Assembly (NCBI GenBank): GCA_003661015.1
Contig: QMVI01000030.1
Location: forward strand, 1 to 9,436
DNA from: Methanosarcinales archaeon
GTDB lineage: Archaea; Halobacteriota; Methanosarcinia; DSM-18856; Methermicoccaceae
Direction of reading: 5' to 3'
DNA length: 9,436 nucleotides
The position numbers and the translations under genes were made by a program. The notes beneath the pieces were generated by a model. The model ran no database searches. It was not told where the DNA came from and saw only the letters and a list, made by a program, of their open reading frames with translations. Shown here in pieces: positions 4,997 to 9,436 of this stretch (positions are counted from its first letter, which is position 1; every line of letters starts with the position of its first letter).

Positions 4997-5380
4997 TTAC
5001 CTTATGTCAAGTTTGATTTTTCCCATGGATGTAAGGTATTGTACATCTTTGCCCTCTTCCAGCTTCGCCAGTTCCTCATCAGTGACCTTAATCTCAAATG
5101 TAGAATAGGTTTCCATATCCATCAACTGCACCACATTTCCGCTTATTGACAGAACTTGGGCAGTTTTTCTCTCAACAATTGGCACATATATTTTCGCATC
5201 CACTGGTTGAACGAGTGATCTCTTCTGATTATCAAATAGACCGATTGCATCGATTCTAGCTTTCGCAGAGCCATGTTTCCCTGGTTTGGATTTTGTTATG
5301 CTCTTTATGACACATACTTCGCCATCTATCAAAACGTATCTGCCCTCCTTTAGTTTTCCCACCTCAGTTTGTTCTTTCAT
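4997..5380 (-). CDS. eif5a: Translation factor aIF5A (hypusine-containing)
   Basis: The 127-residue factor binds the ribosome and promotes peptide-bond formation and elongation at difficult sequences. The N-terminal domain carries the hypusination loop SKPGKHGSAK, with Lys35 as the residue converted to (deoxy)hypusine. The C-terminal OB-fold domain covers about residues 70-127. The length is standard for archaeal aIF5A. The ATG at 5380 has GGTGGG upstream and a good TATA promoter beyond. The stop TAA is one base from the agmatinase ATG, so the two are almost certainly co-transcribed and share a polyamine/hypusine theme. No deoxyhypusine synthase gene is in the window. Confidence 0.97.
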   Translation of the reverse strand: MKEQTEVGKLKEGRYVLIDGEVCVIKSITKSKPGKHGSAKARIDAIGLFDNQKRSLVQPVDAKIYVPIVERKTAQVLSISGNVVQLMDMETYSTFEIKVTDEELAKLEEGKDVQYLTSMGKIKLDIR

Positions 5381-5414
5381 CCCAACCCACCATCCACGGG
5401 TATCTGTGGCATGG

Positions 5415-5430
5415 TATATAAGTTTAATTT
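5415..5430 (-). promoter_or_regulatory. TATA/BRE promoter of the aIF5A-agmatinase operon
   Basis: The minus strand reads AAATTAAACTTATATA: an A-rich BRE-like element followed by CTTATATA, close to the archaeal box A. It lies 34 bases before ATG 5380, placing transcription start about 10-15 bases ahead of the gene. It sits in the 57-base gap after the Hef stop. Confidence 0.65.
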
Positions 5431-5437
5431 CTTGGAT

Positions 5438-7648
5438 TCAACCCTTGTATTCGCTTCCTACAATTTCCCTTATCGCTTTTGCAGTCTTATCACCGACAAG
5501 CGGTGTCTTTTTAAGTTCTTCTTCTGAAGCACTCATAACTTTCTCAACACTTCCAAATTCTTTCAAGAGATTCTTTGCTACTTTTGGTCCAACTCCGGGA
5601 ATGGATGAAACAACATATTCCTGTCTCTCTGTGAGTGTTTTAAATGTCTTTTTTCCATGGACTATTGGTCTCTCTCCCCTTTCTTCCTGCTCCCTCCTTG
5701 CAACTATCTTGAGAAATTCAGCGGTCTCTTCTTTGTCTTTTGTGAAGACAATGGGTATTCCAAAGTCAACCGTTATAGATGCAAAGAGTCCCTTTACTGC
5801 ATTTGGATGGATATTTCTGACACCATATACATCCTCCCCTTCCACTATCAATATCGGTCTGCTGAATGTTTTTGAAAGGTCTGAAAGCTGGAGGAATAAA
5901 TCTCTATTACCGTCTACCAATGAATTGATCAAGTCTTGTGCCGTCTTTCTTTCAACCCCCACCCTTTCACTCAGGATATAATCACCAACCTCGAGGGTAG
6001 TTGGAAAAATTTCGGTTTCATTTTCCAGATATTTCACAATCCCTGACCTCAATTCTCTTATATCCACATATATGACTGGCTTTCTCTCCCCTTTCTTATT
6101 CTCATTCTCTCCTCTCTCCACAGATATCCCAATTTTCCCTACCTTCTCCTCCATCCTCCTCTCCTTTCTCATACTTGACCAGTAAAAAGCTTCATCTCTT
6201 GTGCCTTTTGTTATCAAGACTGCTACTCTTCCATAGTGTCTTCTTCCTGTTCTTCCTTTTCTCTGTATCGACCTTATTTCAGACGGGACTGGCTCGTAAA
6301 AGATTACCAAATCTGTGGATGGGATATCAAGACCCTCCTCAGCAACAGATGTTGCAACAAGAACGTTGTACTCTCCGGTGCTGAACTTCTTCAGGGTCTC
6401 TACCTGTTCTTTCTGAGACAGTCCTTTGTCTCCTTCTCGACTCCCCTGTCCAACAAATCTGATAGCTCTGACACCCTCAACATTTGAAAGCGTCTCAAGT
6501 ACCATCTGAGCACTATCTCTGAAATTTGTGAACACGATGATCAGCGAAGAAGGATTCTCTTCAATCTGTTTTCTTATTATTTCACTCACCATCTCCAACT
6601 TCGGATGCTCTACGTCTATATTCTGAAGTCGGTAAATTATCCCTTTTTTCTCTATTTCAGAGAGAAGTCTCTTCGAAGCTTTGCTACCCCTCAGAGACTC
6701 TGCTTCACCTCTCAACCGTTCGATATATTTTCTGAAGGCACTTACACCCTGTGTCTCTATCAGCTCTATACCATGTGAAAGTTTCAGGAGCTCTGCAATG
6801 ATTGAAAGTACATGGTAAAGGTACTGTTCCTTTGAATTCTTTATTTCTGATAGAATTTTCTGTTGTAGAGATAACAACTCTTTTTTGGTTGGATTCTTTG
6901 GGACTCTTATACCAAACGGACACATTTCAACGAGTTTATTTGTCATGTCCTCAAATATCGAATATAAATCACTTCTCAGTTTTTTTATCTCTGGTGGTAA
7001 AGGAACCTCTATCCACTCTATTTCTTTCTTAGGTATGTACTTCCTCACATCAGGGTCTTTCTCGCTCTTATAATGGACATATTCGATTCCAAGATTTGAA
7101 CACACCTCCTTTATCCTTTCCTCATCAGAGCCAGGCGAGGCAGTCATTCCAAGAACGAGAGGGTCATCACATTCTTCATAGTATTTCTTTGCGATGTACG
7201 TGTATGCATAATTACCAACCGCTCTATGTGCCTCGTCGAATATGACCAAAACAAAATCCTTTAAAGATGCTCTTCTGGCTATCAAATCATTCTCAACAAC
7301 TTGGGGGGTGGATACGATTATCTTTGAGTTACTCCATATCTCACACCTCTTGTCGGGTGGTATTTCACCCGTGAGCATCCCTATTTCGTTGATGTTTAAT
7401 GCATTTCTGAAAAAAAGGGTGTGCTGATTTACCAAAGGCCTCGTTGGAGAGAGGACGAGGACCTTTCCATCCTCTTTTTGGAGTCTTGCGACCATAACGA
7501 GTAAAGCAACAACTGTTTTTCCAAGACCTGTTGGAAGAATTACCAGACTTGACCCTCTAAGAGACTTTTCTGCCAACTCAATCTGATATGTCCTGTAAGC
7601 TATTGTATCTTTCTTTATGAGAGGATGCTCAACAAACTCTGTTTCCAT
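5438..7648 (-). CDS. hef: Hef helicase-nuclease (FANCM/XPF-like)
   Basis: The 736-residue protein processes stalled or branched replication forks. The N-terminal part is an SF2 helicase with Walker A LPTGLGKT (38-45), DEAH box FDEAH (137-141), motif III GMTASPG and motif VI QRKGRTGRR. The helical insert typical of Hef/FANCM lies between the two RecA lobes. The C-terminal part is an XPF/ERCC4 nuclease with GDYILSE followed by the catalytic VERKTAQD (ERK 566-568, Asp572). A tandem helix-hairpin-helix follows (SIPGVGPKVAKNLL and TPLVGDKTAKAI, about 682-732) for DNA binding and dimerisation. All key residues are present and the length is normal for the euryarchaeal enzyme. ATG 7648 lacks a good Shine-Dalgarno and lies 16 bases after DUF763, so it is probably in an operon. 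The stop is TGA. None of its 736 codons is an in-frame TAG. Confidence 0.96.
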   Translation of the reverse strand: METEFVEHPLIKKDTIAYRTYQIELAEKSLRGSSLVILPTGLGKTVVALLVMVARLQKEDGKVLVLSPTRPLVNQHTLFFRNALNINEIGMLTGEIPPDKRCEIWSNSKIIVSTPQVVENDLIARRASLKDFVLVIFDEAHRAVGNYAYTYIAKKYYEECDDPLVLGMTASPGSDEERIKEVCSNLGIEYVHYKSEKDPDVRKYIPKKEIEWIEVPLPPEIKKLRSDLYSIFEDMTNKLVEMCPFGIRVPKNPTKKELLSLQQKILSEIKNSKEQYLYHVLSIIAELLKLSHGIELIETQGVSAFRKYIERLRGEAESLRGSKASKRLLSEIEKKGIIYRLQNIDVEHPKLEMVSEIIRKQIEENPSSLIIVFTNFRDSAQMVLETLSNVEGVRAIRFVGQGSREGDKGLSQKEQVETLKKFSTGEYNVLVATSVAEEGLDIPSTDLVIFYEPVPSEIRSIQRKGRTGRRHYGRVAVLITKGTRDEAFYWSSMRKERRMEEKVGKIGISVERGENENKKGERKPVIYVDIRELRSGIVKYLENETEIFPTTLEVGDYILSERVGVERKTAQDLINSLVDGNRDLFLQLSDLSKTFSRPILIVEGEDVYGVRNIHPNAVKGLFASITVDFGIPIVFTKDKEETAEFLKIVARREQEERGERPIVHGKKTFKTLTERQEYVVSSIPGVGPKVAKNLLKEFGSVEKVMSASEEELKKTPLVGDKTAKAIREIVGSEYKG

Positions 7649-7664
7649 CGATATAATAAATGGC

Positions 7665-8765
7665 TCATGATTTTATAAAATCTTGCAGTCTTTTCAGAGC
7701 AAGCATCTTCTCTTTCTTTTCACATTTTGCATCCTCAATCGCACTTCTGAGAATGTCTATGGTGTTGTCATATGTCTCTCTATCAACCGGGAATGGGTGT
7801 CCATCCTTTCCACCATGTGCAAACGTATATTTTACCGGGTCTTTCCAGCTCGCTTTAACACCCCACAAAAGCTCGGATAACAGCGCAAGAGCCCTTATCT
7901 TCTTTGGACCCATACCTTTGATGAGTATGAGCTCTTCATAGGACTCGGGCTGAAGCTCATACGCTTTCATGAAAACTCCCATGCAATCTTTACCTATCCT
8001 TATCTCGTGATGGGATGGCATGGTAAAATGTTCAACAGCAGAGAAATCAAGGAGGGTGGTTTGGAGAGGTGAATTTGTGGATATGGTAGGCACAATATGT
8101 GCAGCATCCTTTACAATGTCAAGACTGGCTTTTCTTGCTTCTCTACTCTGTGATGATGTCATATCCAACACCTTCTTCTCTCGGGTATCTGAACATATTG
8201 CTGAATGAGGTTCCTCACAAAAATCCATAACATCCATAGAAAGCCAGTGATATCTCCTCGCATACCTATCCTTCATCCCCTGCTGTATGACCGCCCATTC
8301 GCCCTTCTCACTCATGACAAAGGAGTGATGATAGAGTGAGAAACCATCCTGAACACATGCATTATCGACCTTTGCACTTAATTTACTCGCAACCACCATC
8401 TCATCAATCTTTTTACTACTTAACCCAAATTCGTCCCCTATTTTTGGTATCTCTTTTACTGTCTTTAACGATGTCTTTCCCTTACCCCCTGCCAGCTTCA
8501 CTCCCACATCCACATCTGAAAGAGCAAGTTTGAGGGCGCCACATGTTGTTGTGGTTGTTCCCGAGCTGTGCCAATCAAAACCAAGGACATGTGAAAATGC
8601 TTGGAACCAGAAAGGGTCAGAGAGTCTTCTCAACAAGTGTTCAGTACCGTATTCCATTACTATGACTTCACAAACACCTCCTGCCAGTTTTACCATTCTC
8701 TCAAAAAGCCATCTGGGCGTCCTTCCGCTGTGAAGGGGTAGATTAACATATCCAGTCCTTTTCAT
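7665..8765 (-). CDS. DUF763 family protein
   Basis: The 366-residue protein belongs to a family of unknown function that is widespread in archaea. The start MKRTGYVNLPLHSGRTPRWL, followed by FERM, is the family's characteristic opening. I therefore place the start at ATG 8765 and not at the GTG at 8810, which would add 15 residues and overlap the upstream gene. Other visible features are the central DWHSSGTTTTTCGALK, the segment CSDTREKKVLDMTSSQSREA, and a helix-hairpin-helix-like LIKGMGPKKIRALALL near residue 280, which suggests DNA contact. The neighbouring Hef (16 bases downstream) supports a DNA repair or replication role, but that is inference from context. It follows the PIN-KH ATPase stop by 13 bases and ends in TGA. 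No transmembrane segment or signal peptide is seen. Confidence 0.9.
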   Translation of the reverse strand: MKRTGYVNLPLHSGRTPRWLFERMVKLAGGVCEVIVMEYGTEHLLRRLSDPFWFQAFSHVLGFDWHSSGTTTTTCGALKLALSDVDVGVKLAGGKGKTSLKTVKEIPKIGDEFGLSSKKIDEMVVASKLSAKVDNACVQDGFSLYHHSFVMSEKGEWAVIQQGMKDRYARRYHWLSMDVMDFCEEPHSAICSDTREKKVLDMTSSQSREARKASLDIVKDAAHIVPTISTNSPLQTTLLDFSAVEHFTMPSHHEIRIGKDCMGVFMKAYELQPESYEELILIKGMGPKKIRALALLSELLWGVKASWKDPVKYTFAHGGKDGHPFPVDRETYDNTIDILRSAIEDAKCEKKEKMLALKRLQDFIKS

Positions 8766-8778
8766 ATTTTCACTATCC

Positions 8779-9436
8779 TTACTCGATTGTAATACTCTCG
8801 CCACTCTCAAGTGCGTTTTCTATTATTCTTGCAAACTCAGATGCTCTTGAAATCTTTACCTCTCCATTCTTACTGACCGTTGCTGTGAAGAGATATGTGC
8901 CTCCCACATAAATATCCACATCCTCGCCGGCATATTCTGGCAACTTTATTACCAAACTCTTCTTGGTAACATAAATCTCTCCAATTCCTTCTCCTCCTTC
9001 CCTACTCTCCCCTGTTTTCTCCAGCACTTGTATGGGTATTCCCAGTTTTCCCTCAATCTTCTCTATTCGCTTTCCACCCCTCCCTATTATTTTAGGGATA
9101 TCCTTTTTTGATGCATAAACAAGTGCCCTTCCGCCCACAATCTCGACATCTATACCATCTGACACATACCTTGAAAGGCTACGCTTCACAGTATCTGCTG
9201 CAAGTTTAGCTTCAGGCATTTTTGCTTCTTTCTCAATGGGCATCACGACAGTCTGTTCTCCATATGTATATATCTCGTATTCAGGTCGTTTTGTTTCAAA
9301 ATCCTCAACTATTATGACTGGTCTTGCAAGGTCTTCCTGAAACATTCCATGGGGCACTTTCACGGTAAAACGTAGGTCATAGACCTTTTTTACTTCTCCT
9401 TTGTCTATGAAGACAACAGTATCCACCACCTGCGTA
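8779..9436 (-). CDS. PIN/KH-domain ATPase (PINc/VapC-type), C-terminal part
   Basis: The last 218 codons of a minus-strand gene enter from the right edge; the frame is still open there (T-Q-V-V-D-T-V-V-F). The segment covers the end of the P-loop ATPase region (DTVVFIDKGEVKKVYDL, then VKVPHGMFQEDLARPVI), followed by a KH-type RNA-binding domain with the GxxG loop IIGRGGKRIEKI. This layout fits the conserved archaeal PINc/VapC-family ATPase, normally about 600 residues with an N-terminal PIN nuclease domain, which lies outside the window. RNA handling is the likely role; the substrate is unknown. The GTG at 9429 is internal and not the real start. It ends in TAA, 13 bases before DUF763. Confidence 0.87.
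   Translation of the reverse strand, partial: TQVVDTVVFIDKGEVKKVYDLRFTVKVPHGMFQEDLARPVIIVEDFETKRPEYEIYTYGEQTVVMPIEKEAKMPEAKLAADTVKRSLSRYVSDGIDVEIVGGRALVYASKKDIPKIIGRGGKRIEKIEGKLGIPIQVLEKTGESREGGEGIGEIYVTKKSLVIKLPEYAGEDVDIYVGGTYLFTATVSKNGEVKISRASEFARIIENALESGESITIE

Noticed and set aside
9427..9429. GTG 9429 as the start of a complete 216-residue gene
   Set aside because: The frame stays open to the window edge and the segment begins in the middle of the conserved ATPase region, so the gene is simply cut by the window.
1..9436. CRISPR arrays, insertion sequences, integrase or attachment sites
   Set aside because: No spaced direct repeats, transposase-like protein or terminal inverted repeats were seen. 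The tRNA is intact and has no nearby partial copy of its 3' end.

Overview
The window is chromosomal DNA from an archaeon, most likely a euryarchaeote in the broad sense. The evidence is a Hef helicase-nuclease, archaeal IF-5A with its hypusination loop, a long archaeal FKBP prolyl isomerase, a PIN/KH ATPase, a DUF763 protein, an intron-containing tRNA-Ser, and TATA/BRE-type promoters. Species cannot be named from the sequence. The genes are tightly packed and no gap exceeds 100 bases. Every gene except one is on the minus strand.

Reading the minus strand from right to left, the first block holds information-processing and housekeeping genes: the 3' part of a PIN-KH ATPase (8779-9436), DUF763 (7665-8765) and Hef (5438-7648), separated by only 13-16 bases. 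A clear TATA promoter then drives aIF5A (4997-5380) and agmatinase (4120-4995), separated by one base. This pairs the hypusinated factor with a polyamine enzyme. The FKBP isomerase (3433-4086, TTG start) and tRNA-Ser(UGA) with a 22-base intron (3324-3431) follow.

The left block is built on metal-cluster and redox proteins. A plus-strand metallo-beta-lactamase-fold protein (2511-3323) is divergent from a five-gene minus-strand operon: a small Trp/Arg-rich protein resembling DUF5320, a NifX/NifB-type protein, two paralogous MinD/Mrp-like ATPases each with a double [4Fe-4S] ferredoxin insert, and the start of a second NifX-type protein at the window edge. The last three junctions are 4-base ATGA overlaps. 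The set resembles the ferredoxin-MinD/NifX ('orange protein'-like) clusters of anaerobes.

The most striking signal is in the genetic code. Three genes (one MinD-like ATPase, the metallo-hydrolase and agmatinase) are each split by a single in-frame TAG, with the frame unbroken on both sides and the catalytic motifs spread across both halves. All eleven visible true gene ends use TAA (6) or TGA (5), and none uses TAG. The simplest reading is that TAG is a sense codon here, almost certainly pyrrolysine as in Pyl-decoding archaea. It would then be used routinely in ordinary metabolic genes and not only in methylamine methyltransferases. The three genes are therefore annotated full length, each with one probable Pyl residue. 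No pyl genes are visible in this window.
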